Positions 47,988-58,164 of a DNA stretch of 64,000 nt are shown piece after piece. Numbering within the stretch: position 1 is the stretch's first letter; each line of letters begins with the position of its first letter. Under the pieces are notes generated by a model that was not told the DNA's origin, did not search any database, and was given only the letters and a program-made list of their open reading frames with translations. The stretch comes from Bimuria novae-zelandiae CBS 107.79 (Eukaryota; Ascomycota; Dothideomycetes; Pleosporales; Didymosphaeriaceae), in assembly GCA_010015655.1 (NCBI GenBank), contig ML976690.1, forward strand, positions 305,503 to 369,502. The letters are read 5' to 3'. Position numbers and translations under genes: made by a program.

Positions 47988-48720
47988 TAAATGTATAGCC
48001 AATGCAGCTTAATCGATTATTCCATTTTTGTTTGCGTGCTTCCAGTGACATCTTCTTTTCTTGAGATCCTTTTGGTACAACAAGGTAACTCGGGCCGTCT
48101 GTCATTTTGGTGATTGCGCATCCCAAGTACCACATAGTGTCCACCACTCTCTCATCTTGAATAAACAGTGTGGCCAGTCTAATTCCAGGTTTCATATTCT
48201 CATAGGCAGTCGCACTAAGGCCTAAAAAAGTATCTTTGGCAAAAATTGGGTCGATGTCGTCCTTCAGATCACAATCAAGTGATGTGATTTCGAGAAATCC
48301 TTTCTCACGGAGCCATATCTCGATCTTCCCGAAAACTTACTTGGCGGTTTCCCTCGGATCGGATCTCCTTTTTTTCGTCCATCTTTAGTGAGAATCCGAC
48401 CCTGCGATATCCTTCTAAGTGGTATTTATGGAACTCTTAAATACCGTTCTACTAGACTGCTGGCATGCTTGTGGAATAGCAGGTGCCAGTGTAGTCTGAT
48501 CAGCTACAATCACTTGCAACGGAATTGTGTCATTGGTCATATAACGGTTCTGATGAAAAAATGTATCATAACAATCTGCTTGAGCGTCTTCATCCAGACT
48601 GAGTGTGAGTTTCTCCACTGCGGCTTGAATCCACTTAGGTGCGCGTCTGGTGCGCAAGAGCATGTCTTGAGTTGGGCAAAATCGAGTGATAAAGTCACGC
48701 ATAAGAGCCGTTCGCAGCAA
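47988..48720 (-). pseudogene. degraded paralogue (copy B) truncated by the inverted-terminus element
   Basis: One minus-strand frame from about 48720 to 47988 carries coding-like sequence (APKWIQAAVEKLTLSLDEDA; IEIWLREKGFLEITSLDCDL; MKPGIRLATLFIQDERVV). It is broken by stops at 48415, about 48389 and 48346. The MKPxxxLATLxIxDERV block at 48195 matches the start of copy A at 39775. Coding upstream of that Met shows that the Met is internal to the family. The frame ends where the transposon terminus begins at 47987. Confidence 0.55.
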
Positions 48721-48756
48721 GACTGTTTTGATTCTATTATGCTTATTCTCAACAAT

Positions 48757-49090
48757 CTAAGCCCCCGGCGTCCTACGGCAAAGCAGCCTTCCCCTCTCCA
48801 ATGTATTCGGGTCACAAGTTAATCTCGAATCCTCAATGCATGTCAACTGCGCGCCGCCTATCCAAAACTAGCCCACTACCTGGCTCCTCCATGAAAAAGT
48901 CAAACTCGCAGTTATTGATATTATCAGGAACGCAACGACCCGTCAGACCGTTAAAATTGCAGACATCCTGCTTCAAGCGCGTGCCTGCGACACAGCACGC
49001 GCCGGTAGCAACGGGGCGGTTATCGTTCTGGGGCTTGGGCGCCGCGAGAGCGAGGAGAGGGAAGAGAGCGATGGCGAGCGTGAACTTCAT
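48757..49090 (-). CDS. small secreted cysteine-rich protein (candidate effector), GC-AG intron
   Basis: Exon 1 is 49090-48910. Exon 2 is 48857-48757, after a 52-bp intron 48909-48858 that begins GCGAGT and ends TAG. The joined frame is 93 aa. A hydrophobic signal peptide (MKFTLAIALFPLLALAA) covers residues 1-17. The mature chain has eight cysteines: adjacent CC in GACCVAG, then DVC, GRC, NNC, LTC, LTC and LLC. Without the intron the frame would run into a cysteine-free tail of 25 residues. With it the CxxxxLTC spacing continues and the total length is divisible by three. Eight-Cys small secreted proteins are typical fungal effector candidates; function is unproven. A pogo element begins 51 bp upstream of the ATG. 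Confidence 0.72.
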
Positions 49091-49141
49091 ATCGATGACG
49101 GATATATGGGGGTCGTTGAATACGTCTTATTTTGTGATGTA

Positions 49142-51351
49142 AGTCGGGCACCCTAGTTTCCGACACCCTATAGTTTCCGACAGCCCCGCAACCTCGCCCC
49201 CCACCATGCACCACGACTAAATATCAACTTTAAACAACTTAATTCTTCGCTAATTTTAAAAATATTTTTTACACTATTTTCGCTACCTTTAAATAGCTAG
49301 ATATATAGAAGAAGATGTCTAGAATGCGCTTATAGACCTTAAATCTAGGGTCGCTTTAGCTACTATTACTACCTAACACGGGGTCCTACGTAACACTCTT
49401 CGCGGCCACTTTAATGGTGCCTAACCCTATTAGTACGCTTATAATAGTAAATAATAGCTTATAACTATTTAAAAAGAGCTTCTAGAGAAATAAATTCTTT
49501 AGTAAGAGGCCTTTAGTTATGCGCTAACGCACGCGTAAGTACGGGCTATTATAATTATTATTCTTAAGTAATAAGGTAACTATAAGAACCTAGGGAAGAA
49601 GTAGACTAGTTACTTTATATAACACTACCTAGCTATTAAGTTAAAGTTAGGTCGCTAGACTAGCTAGGAACGCGTAAATAAGGCTACTCTAGAAAATATT
49701 AGGCACTTATTTAACCTATACAAAACAGTGAGCTAGATTCCCCCCCGGCGCAGGTATAATGCCAACGAAGGCGGTATTATAGAGGGCTAGGGCATTAATA
49801 GGCTTGTTATAGGCTCCTCGCAGGAGAGCCTAAACACTATACTAGTTAAGATAATAAATGCCTGCACTTAGACCTCTATAGTAGAATATATCTCTACGCT
49901 CGGCGTCGCTCTAGACCCCCTTATTATCTTTAAGGCTAAGAGCATCCAGGAGCAGTGGTTTAAGAAGGAGTTTTTAGCTTAGAACCTAGGCTAGCATGTT
50001 ACCTTTTTGCAAAATAGATAGACGAGTAATAACATCGCTATTAAGTGGCTAGAAAAGGTGTTTTTGCTATAGACTAAGCCTAATAATCCCTCTAAGGCAC
50101 GGTTACTTATCGTTAACGGCTATAGCAGTTATACTTTAGACAAATTTATAACTATATATTACTTAAATAATGTCTATTTACTCTTTTTCCCTGCTTATAC
50201 TTCATATCTACTCTAGCCTTTAGATTTAGGCTATTTCTTAAGTCTAAAGGCGGTGTATCGGCGCTTTATTAGCGAATATACGGCTTAGACAGATAAAATA
50301 AAGCTTAAGAAGGCCAAGTTTCTCGAATTTTATACAAAAGTACGTAAAATTGGCCTTCGAGAGCAGTGCATCCGATCTAGGTGGAAGGTAATAGGCTTAT
50401 ACCCTAAGAGCGTAAGGAAGCCCTTAGGTTCTCGCTAGGTAGTAGTACGCGAACGGCCGTTAACACCACCCCCTTCTACTATAGATATTAGGACGCTAAA
50501 ACGCGGCAGCGATGTTATAAAGCTGTTTTCTAAAAAGAACTTCTTACTAACTACACGACGATGCGTTCGGCTTACTGCTACAGCGTTTAACTATACCTTA
50601 ATAATAGTTACTATATAAGACCGTAAGATTACTTCCTTGCGTAAGCAGGTAGAGTAAGCTGTCTAATTACATGGTCCTTTGCATCTGCAAGGAGGCTGGC
50701 GCACTTACGCCCGTACATTCCGCCCTTACATTCCGCCCTCGCTCAACGGGCAAGGAATGACGCAAGGAATGAAGCAAGGATGAAGTAAGGAATAAAGCAA
50801 GGGATATCTAGGCAGGCAACCTAAAGATAAAAGGCAAAGTCCCAGACCTCTTAGAGACAAGGACACACAATTCATACCTCAATTCATCTCAATTAATTAT
50901 CATCTTTTCATCTTATCAGATTACCCTTCCAATCTGACACAAGCCAACCCGCTAAAACGCTATAAAGTTATAACTAATTTAAATAATCTCTTTATAAGTC
51001 TTGCAAAAGTTCTCTCTTAAACTAATTAAGAGCCTGCTTAACGTATTCGCAAGGTAAGAAGCGTAGAGTAAAGGGTTATTATTATAGAGAAAGAGAGTAG
51101 CTCTAAGGAGGAAGTAGAGCAATTATTAGTACAACATTTAGTATAGAATTAATAACTAATACGATAGTATCTTAATCGTGATTTAAGTATAGATAAAGAA
51201 AGCGATTAAAATCCTTTAAATACGATTTTTTTAATGCTTTTTCAAAATTATTTAGTGAAGCTGTGAGCACATTCGCAACGTAGAGTGGTGGCAGCGGCGA
51301 AATTTGGCGGGGTGTCGGAAAATGGGGTGTCGGAAACTAGGGTGCCCGACT
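49142..51351 (+). mobile_element. Fot1/pogo-type DNA transposon 5, RIP-degraded
   Basis: TIRs start AGTCGGGCACCCTAGTTTCC and repeat a TTTCCGACACCC motif. TA flanks at 49140-49141 and 51352-51353. The plus-strand transposase remnant includes YNANEGGIIEG near 49745, LLIVNGYSSY near 50110, FFPAYTSYLLQPLDLGYF near 50190 and IRSRWKVIGLYPKS near 50370, the pogo DDE core with RIP stops. A solo LTR sits inside at 50660-50939. Confidence 0.92.
50660..50939. mobile_element. solo LTR within pogo element 5
   Basis: 280 bp with termini TGTCTAATT...AATCTGACA. Target duplication is TAAGC (50655-50659) / CAAGC (50940-50944), one C/T difference of RIP type. The interior (CATTCCGCCC repeats, AAGGAATGA repeats) has normal GC, unlike the surrounding transposon, so it inserted late or escaped mutation. 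Confidence 0.82.
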
Positions 51352-51353
51352 TA

Positions 51354-52049
51354 GTAAAGAAAAGGCGTCAAGAGCGTGAAACGTTGAATGAATGACCGAA
51401 CCGGCGGTTGTGAATAATATAGACGGTGGAATGTAGTAGAGTGAGTGGCTTGAGAGGTGGTTTTTTTGCGTGATAATTCTTTGGTCTTTATAGTTCCACA
51501 ATGGGACTGGGTTGCTTTATTCGCCTATCTCTTACATAGAGGAACAGCCTCAGAGGCCTACCTGAGACGCCTCACTTGGGCCAAGACGGCACCGGCTACC
51601 GTGCGCTAAGTTGCGATGTGGCTAGGTTGCGATGTGGCTAAGCGATCATGTGGGGAAAGGCCCAAATAGGAAAGGCACGATAGGCTCTCAAGAACGTTAG
51701 GTGTTTAGGTGGTAGCAGCTTTCGAGCATGGCGAATTAGGTGATTCAAATGAGGGCACCATTCCATCTCTAAATATTGCGCATGCGATCGTTATTGCCAA
51801 ATGATACCCTTCTAATGTTTTCGGGAATGTTTGACGAGTCAACTCGACGCGAGTCGCGATGAGACTGGGATCATGCTGTGCAGCCTGCGTCAAAACGTAG
51901 CGGGAAACACGACGTCGGCTGCTTGAACGCGTTGGTTAATATTGGCGACAGAGTATGAGAGCGCGTTCCTAGAAATCTGGTTTGTTTTGCAGTGCAGGAT
52001 CTTTTCTCCTGCTTCCCACTGCGCGACCCGAATTGCCCGATTCTGCACA
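51354..52049. other. intergenic region downstream of the transporter
   Basis: Normal-GC sequence with no convincing gene. It holds the 3' flank of the MFS gene and a short GATGTGGCTAGGTTGC-type tandem near 51610-51640. Confidence 0.4.
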
Positions 52050-53675
52050 TCATGCAACAATGCCCCCGTCCTTGCTTTGCGCCTCCCTCTGGTCACCTCT
52101 CCTGACGAAATACCAGCCTGTACAGACAGATGCCAAACACGCGCTCAGCAGCCCAATCGAGCAAATGTAGCTCACGCGATATGTTGGTCCAAACTTTGCT
52201 TGATAAATCTGCGGTCCCACAATTCCCATGAGCTGACAGCTCGCATTCGTGAGACCAATCGCGAGACCCGCCGTTGTAGTTCCTTTTGCAGCGCGGATAC
52301 GCTCCGGCCACATGAGGGCAAAGAAGGATTGTGAAGCGGCAGTGGCGATCATGACGAAGACGTACTTTGCAACTGCATTCTTGACAGTAATGAGTAGGAT
52401 ATAGCATATGATCTGCGTGATTTCGACGACGAGGCCTGCGAACCAAGGCGAGAGGCGGCTGATGTGAATCAGGTACGCTAGGCTGCAAAGAATGACGAAA
52501 ACAAGCGTATAAGGAGGCTAGCAGAGGTCAGTGAGGATATAGCTGAGTGAAGAAGTGCATAAATTTACCATAGTCATCACCTGGCTGATGGCTGTGTTGG
52601 ACATGCCGAGCTCGTAGATGACGGCCGGCAGGACGAACGATATGCCCCAACCCCCGATGCCATGCGTAATCCAGATCATGATGAATGGGACGAATGTGGG
52701 ATCTTGGAACAAAGATTTCGTTTGCTCCCAGCTAAACGTCTTTGCATCCATAGTAGGTGCTTGCTCAGGAAGGTCATCAAGCACAGCTCTTCGCTCGGTC
52801 TCGTCCAGAAATTTGACCGTCTGTGGATAGTTGGGAAGATAGAAGAATGTGACAACGGCGCAAAAGATCGCGGGCATTCCTTCGAGAGTGAAGAGATGTC
52901 CCCGTTTTAGCCTTCGTTCGAGGAGAATCTACAGTATGTTGAACAAACTTACCCATCGCCAGCCAGCTAATCCACCGGCACCATTCATAAACGAGATCGC
53001 ATAGGCCAGTAAGCCACTAACCGTGCCCGAGAACATTCCGCATGCGTAAAAGAACCCAATCCTAAGTGGCAGCCTTTCAGTCCTGTACCAGAAGCTGAAA
53101 TGATACAACACTCCTGGATAGAAACCAGCTTCAGCCGCACCCAAAAAGAACCTGCACACAAGGATTCCAGCGTAGTTCTGTGTCGCGCCCTGGCACATGC
53201 TGATGATGCCCCACGTAAGCATGATCCGCGACATCCAGACATTGGGACTGAATTTCTTCAGAGCTAGAGTAGCCAACGGTTCGAAGAACATGTAAGGGTA
53301 GTAGAAGATTGAGAGTGCCCACGCCCATTGCGATGACGAGAGGTTTCCCAGCTGTCGACGTATGCCATCACCCGATTCGAGGTTAATTATCGCGGAATTC
53401 GAGATATTGGAGACGTGGATGCGCATAATCAGGTACACAAATGCGTACCATAGGAATAGACGTTTGTCAACCTTGCGATGAGCTGCTTTGAGCAAGGCGT
53501 CGTCCTGATTGACCGTGTGCGAATCTTCCGACAGTGGCTGAGAGACAGCCTTTTCTGAAGGCAACAGTTCCTTGGACAATTCGCTTTGGAAAGCGTGCGT
53601 CGACTCGGATCTGGATTCGCTTCCGGCACTACCATGACATATGGGCGGCGTTTCGCTGGTGAGTGAAGTTGCCAT
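52050..53675 (-). CDS. MFS transporter, Dal5-like anion:cation symporter family, with a damaged splice acceptor
   Basis: Exons 53675-52953, 52895-52569 and 52517-52050, for 505 aa. The N-terminus is a hydrophilic cytoplasmic tail of about 75 residues. Transmembrane helices follow with ACS-family motifs: WALSIFYYPYMFFEPLA, CRFFLGAAEAGFYPGVLYH, GWRW|LFTLEGMPAIF and FALMWPERIRAAKG. The family imports small organic anions and vitamins (allantoate, pantothenate, nicotinate types); the substrate cannot be assigned. Intron 2 (52568-52518) is GTAAAT...TAG. Intron 1 (52952-52896) starts GTAAGT and has a CTAAAA branch-like site but ends in AT instead of AG, exactly where the family sequence must resume. 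No other acceptor restores the frame. The gene shares a 639-bp intergenic region with the divergent oxygenase. Confidence 0.82.
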
Positions 53676-54262
53676 CTTGATGAACTTCTCAGATATCCTG
53701 GTGGTAAGAAGGAGGAACGCCAGGTTCTCGGAATGACATAGATACGCACCTAAGATATCTTAATAAAAAATACCTTGTGTCCACTGTCGCCTATGTCCGC
53801 TGCGTTTGACAGGATATCGGCTCTTCTCCCCCTCCATGCTAAATGCCTATGCTGCTTCCGGTATAAACACACGAATTTTTCCGATACGCGGCTTGCAGTG
53901 CTCCTTCTAATCAGAAAACTATTCCCGGCTAAGTATACCATAGAATCTCAAGTACAGCGGTTGCACTATTGGTTGCTAAATCCATAAAAAGTATGTAAAT
54001 GTGGGTAAAAAAGGCTGCAAGCACGCCTATTAGCGAATAAGAAAGAAGAGCCAAGACCAATGGTGCAACTAGTGTACTTGGGATTTTACTCGTACGGTAT
54101 CCGATGGAATGATAGTCTTCCTGGGTAGTGTTAAGGGTTAGTTGCATTAAGCACGAGCCCTGGGCGGGGTATTGCGTGCTGCCGACTTCGACTTAGGATG
54201 ACATCGGCGCGCATCTCGGAACGTGGTACCGAAATTCATGAAAACGAACTCACGTTTGGGGC
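53676..54262. other. divergent promoter region between transporter and oxygenase
   Basis: The 639 bp from 53676 to 54314 separate the two start codons. Only short unsupported frames occur here, so the two genes probably share regulatory sequence. Confidence 0.5.
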
Positions 54263-54270
54263 ATAAATAT
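54263..54270 (+). promoter_or_regulatory. TATA-like box of the oxygenase gene
   Basis: ATAAATAT lies about 45-52 bp before the ATG at 54315. Confidence 0.4.
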
Positions 54271-54314
54271 CTTCAAGCATCCACTTGCGCAATCAGAAGA
54301 GCGATTGCGACAAC

Positions 54315-55469
54315 ATGCCTTCTATTGCCCCCGCCCCTCTTCCCAAATGGGAACGACCTGGCAAGACGAACGAGGAGCTTGACTGGACTGAGATCAAGGT
54401 CATTGACCTTTCTCGCTTCGATGAACCGGGAGGAAAGCAAAAGCTTGCGGAAGACTTGAGAGACGCCGTATGCGATATTCCATTGCTGATAGGGAAGATC
54501 GCGTTGTTGACATATTTCCAGGTCCACCAAACCGGCTTCTTCAGCATTGTCGGAACTGGCCTGACGCAGGAAGAGGTAGACAGACAGTATGATATCGGTC
54601 AAGCATACTTCAACCTCCCTCTGGAGGAGAAGGGCGACTCAAAATATCGGTGCGACTTTACGAAGGGCAACTACTTCGGTTACCGCGCGGCCAACGAGAA
54701 AACGGTGATGGGTACTGAAGTCTTGGACAACGTCGAATCCGTGAATATACCGAAGTTCATCCCGCAGAACGTCAACGAACCCTTTCATCCCTTTCTCCAG
54801 CAGTACCGCGCTGAGATCGAGGATTTCTCGCGACGTTCCCTCGAAATAGCCGCGAAGGTGTTCACTCTCTTTTCCATCATCTTAGGGCTTCCCGAAGACT
54901 ACTTCTCAAAGCAGCATTTGTACAACGAACCGAGCGAGGATCATCTTCGGTACATGATATACCGCCCACGAAGTGAGGAAGTTGACGCGAAGGTCCAGAA
55001 CACGTGGTCTCGCGCCCACACTGACTTTGGCTCCTTGACTCTGCTCTGGAGTCAAAATGTAGCGGGCTTACAACTAAAGACTCCGGCGGGAGAGTGGAAG
55101 TACGTACCGCCAGTCGACAATGGCATTATCTGCAATGTTAGTGATACGCTTGATTTCTGGTCCGCTGGGTACCTGAAGTCGACCATCCATCGTGTACTGC
55201 GGCCGCCTCCAGATCAAGCACACATTCATCGCCTTGGACTGTTTTATTTCGTACGACCTGGAAATGAGGTTGACATCAAGCCGGCCCCCTCTCCATTACT
55301 AAAGAGGCTGGGGTTAGTGAGAGGGGATGCAGAAAACGCGAGGCCTGTAAGAGGACTCGAGTACGTGAGAGAAAGAGTAAAAAACTACCATGACCGCACT
55401 GATTATGCGGACATGAAGGGAAAGAAGTTCAAAGTAGGTAATCTGGAGATTGAAGACGAAGTTGCCTGA
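54315..55469 (+). CDS. 2-oxoglutarate/Fe(II)-dependent oxygenase, isopenicillin-N-synthase-like
   Basis: The ATG at 54315 follows GCGACAAC. A 54-bp intron (54468-54521, GTATGC...CCAG) is in frame and stop-free. Its removal joins LRDA to VHQTGFFSIVGTG, the standard family N-terminal motif, giving 366 aa. The jelly-roll core has the iron ligands H217 and D219 in RAHTDFGSLTLLW and H274 in STIHRVLRPP, with the 2-oxoglutarate-binding Arg at about 288 (HRLGLFYFV). Members hydroxylate, desaturate or cyclise small molecules, often in secondary metabolism or xenobiotic and flavonoid-type conversion. Adjacency to a transporter hints at a small catabolic or biosynthetic pair. The stop is only 22 bp from a transposon terminus, so the 3' UTR probably lies in the transposon. 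Confidence 0.88.
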   Translation: MPSIAPAPLPKWERPGKTNEELDWTEIKVIDLSRFDEPGGKQKLAEDLRDAVCDIPLLIGKIALLTYFQVHQTGFFSIVGTGLTQEEVDRQYDIGQAYFNLPLEEKGDSKYRCDFTKGNYFGYRAANEKTVMGTEVLDNVESVNIPKFIPQNVNEPFHPFLQQYRAEIEDFSRRSLEIAAKVFTLFSIILGLPEDYFSKQHLYNEPSEDHLRYMIYRPRSEEVDAKVQNTWSRAHTDFGSLTLLWSQNVAGLQLKTPAGEWKYVPPVDNGIICNVSDTLDFWSAGYLKSTIHRVLRPPPDQAHIHRLGLFYFVRPGNEVDIKPAPSPLLKRLGLVRGDAENARPVRGLEYVRERVKNYHDRTDYADMKGKKFKVGNLEIEDEVA

Positions 55470-55491
55470 GTAGAATCCATGATATGTATCT

Positions 55492-55625
55492 TGTGACGTC
55501 GAAAAGAGTGTTGAGGCAATCGTTGTTTTGATTGAGAAGCTACTCTATGGAGCTATATACTGTGTATCACGTGCACGGGCCGCAGGTACGCGGATGGCCC
55601 AAGCTTCCATACTGAACTGTCACAC
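55492..55625 (+). repeat. long terminal repeat sequence R, copy 3
   Basis: About 134 bp, closely similar to copies 1 and 2. It begins 22 bp after the oxygenase stop codon. Confidence 0.8.
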
Positions 55626-55726
55626 ACACCCTTAGCTTTATGTCGATTGAGGGACGAAGCTAAAATCTTACTTAATTAGGTAACTAAATATATAAAATTA
55701 TTATTACTATTAACGCTGCCCAAAAG

Positions 55727-56226
55727 TGATACAAGGGCTCTACGTACCTATGCCTGGTCCAGATTAGGGGAGGATAGGTCAAGGGTATAGGGTCTTGCGG
55801 ATATTTAGTAGTTAAAAGCTAAAGATGGCTATAAGATAGGTTTTAAAAATAATCTAATTTTATAATAAACTATAAAATAACTAACTAGGAAATTTACTAA
55901 TCTGTTATAAAAGATATACTTGTAGTATATTAAGTTAACTATAAGGAGTAGGAGAAGTACAGAGAAATTATTAAACTATATACTATTTATTTTAGTCCTT
56001 ACTATTATCTAAATTGCTATTATAGTCTTGCTAAGATCCTTTTCCTAGAGGTAGTCCTTAGGACTTACCGTAGTCCCGACTCTTATGCGGGACTTCGTCA
56101 CGTGCTTGCTAACCTAAGCTGCCCCGCGCTACTGCGTGTTTCCCTGACGCGGACATTCCGCCAACAATGACTCTCTTGGCGTAATTATCTGGTTCCATTG
56201 TTCCCGTGGGGTTCGTGATCGTAACA
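55727..56226 (-). mobile_element. solo LTR of a Gypsy family
   Basis: 500 bp, TGATACAAGG...GATCGTAACA, with perfect AAAAG target duplications at 55722-55726 and 56227-56231. It is homologous to the LTR at 60369-60884, which belongs to a Gypsy element. The right half is GC-rich and hardly mutated; the left half is RIP-altered. Confidence 0.88.
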
Positions 56227-56411
56227 AAAAGCCGCTATGCGATATTGACTAAGTATAGTTATTAAATAAACTCCTAATATTTAGCCTTTAAAAGGACTTT
56301 AGTAAGCCTATTAGTAGCTATCTTATTTATAGGAACCTATTTAATAAGAAGTTGCTAAGCCTTTACCTATTATTAAATCTATAGTTAATAAATATTAACG
56401 TATTAAACTTT

Positions 56412-56585
56412 TGTGGCGCACAGTCATAACGATCAGGGAGCTCGAAAATAAAGTCTATTAAAGAAAGGAAGCTCTATAATAACTAACTATTTATAAGTTT
56501 AGGGGATCGCGTGCTTAGCTACTTAGCTACTTAGCTTAACCCTAGCTAGCGCAGAAAGCTCTAATAAGGTACTTTTTATAATACA
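56412..56585 (-). repeat. LTR of short element, left
   Basis: 174 bp starting TGTGGCGCACAG. This copy keeps the G and C bases that the right copy has lost at its start. Confidence 0.88.
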
Positions 56586-58164
56586 CCCCCTAGCTTATAA
56601 AGCGTAGCACGATAAGCTAAATAGTAACTTAAAATATAAAAGTAGTAAACTTGCGCATAGAGCTTAAAAAACGTCTAGCTTAGATCCCTAGCTCGCTAGG
56701 TAATTAGTCTAAGTAGCTAGTTTATATATAGTTCTAAAAAAAAAGTAAAGAAGAAAAGGGAGCAGCGTACTTCTACTATAAAGCTTTAATAAATATTTAA
56801 GGGTAACTATTTACTTGTAACGTAACCCGCGCAAGTACGTACTTCAAAAAGTAAAAAAAATAAAAGAAGTAACGTACTTCTATTATAGAGCTTTAATAAA
56901 TATTTAAAAGTAATTATTTACTTATAACGTAACCCGTGCGAGTACCTGCGTATATAAATAAAAGAATAAGTAGCTATAATATTATAGCGCCTAGCTAGTA
57001 AAAGCTTACTTACCTATAGGCTTACTATAATCTATACTTTAATATTTCCTAAAAAACTAAAGAAGGGTCTACTACCCACCCCTTATACTTAAGCTTAGTT
57101 AATAATACCTTTTATTAATCCCTTTAAATTTAGCTCTTAATTTTACTAATCTCTTTACTTATAGGCTTATTATAAAGCTTATAAAAAGCTTCTCCCTAGA
57201 GCGCGTACTAAAGGCAATTATACTCTATAGGCTTTTATTAATGCTAGCTATTTACTCTATATAGGCACTTATAGCTTATATTAGAAGTGCGCCCTTTAAG
57301 CGTAGCGTACATGCCTACGTACTTAGTTATTTAGTCAAGCTACGCGAGCCAGCGAGCGTATCTTTCTAGAGATAGAGTTGCTACTACACCTAGTTGCGAT
57401 AGGTTATTAAGCTCTCTCTAAGCTTACTTATAGTTATATTATAGTGCTAAGCGTAGGAAATCCTTTATTAGCAGCGTACCCTTTATTTTTAGGAGATTTA
57501 GGAGTATAGCGTTGGCGTGTGCGCGGTTCCATTTGGATAGCTATTTAGTTATGTCTGTTATTCTGCTGCTCTGTGGGCGTAGGGTAACCTCTGTATATAT
57601 ATGTCGTACCTGCTCCTTCTAATTATTATTACTTAGATAGAGATTATTTTTAAGTTCTCTAATTAGCGCCTACAGCGTTTACTACTTACTTAACTATAGC
57701 ATTATAAGCTCTAGCCTTTATAAATTAATTATAGTATAGACCTAATTCTAGAGTGCCTAAAGCTTTATTATAAGCTAATTATAAATAGTAGACTCTAGCT
57801 TATAGCGCTTAAGCTATTATACATAAGACTCGCCCTTAGTATTTATATTTAGTAGCTTTAGAGCCTAGTCGTGTATGTTTATCTACTTAGAAGCCTTAAG
57901 GTTAATATAATTTTATATATTTTTTTATTTTTACGTAGTACTTAAGCTGCGCGTACTAAGGTAGAAATAAGTTATAATTTATAAGTTAATTACTTACTAA
58001 GAGCTTTATAGTAGTTATTATATAGTCTAGCTCTATTATAGGTTATAAGCGTCGAGACGTGAGCGTAAGGATAATAAGAAGTAGAGAATAGTTTACTACT
58101 ATAATTATTAATTAGTATAGAGTAAGTATATTATAAAGTATTATAAAGGTACTAGGCTTATAAC

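Noticed and set aside
48388..49142. Plus-strand frames of 144 and 113 codons over the cysteine-rich gene and copy B
   Set aside because: Antisense to a signal-peptide-bearing frame with a consistent splice model and to a family-matched pseudogene.
52929..52952. A 24-bp intron (GTAAGT to the first TAG) in the MFS gene that would keep frame
   Set aside because: Too short for fungal splicing, and it would insert eleven unrelated residues into the conserved GWRW-LF-LEG motif.
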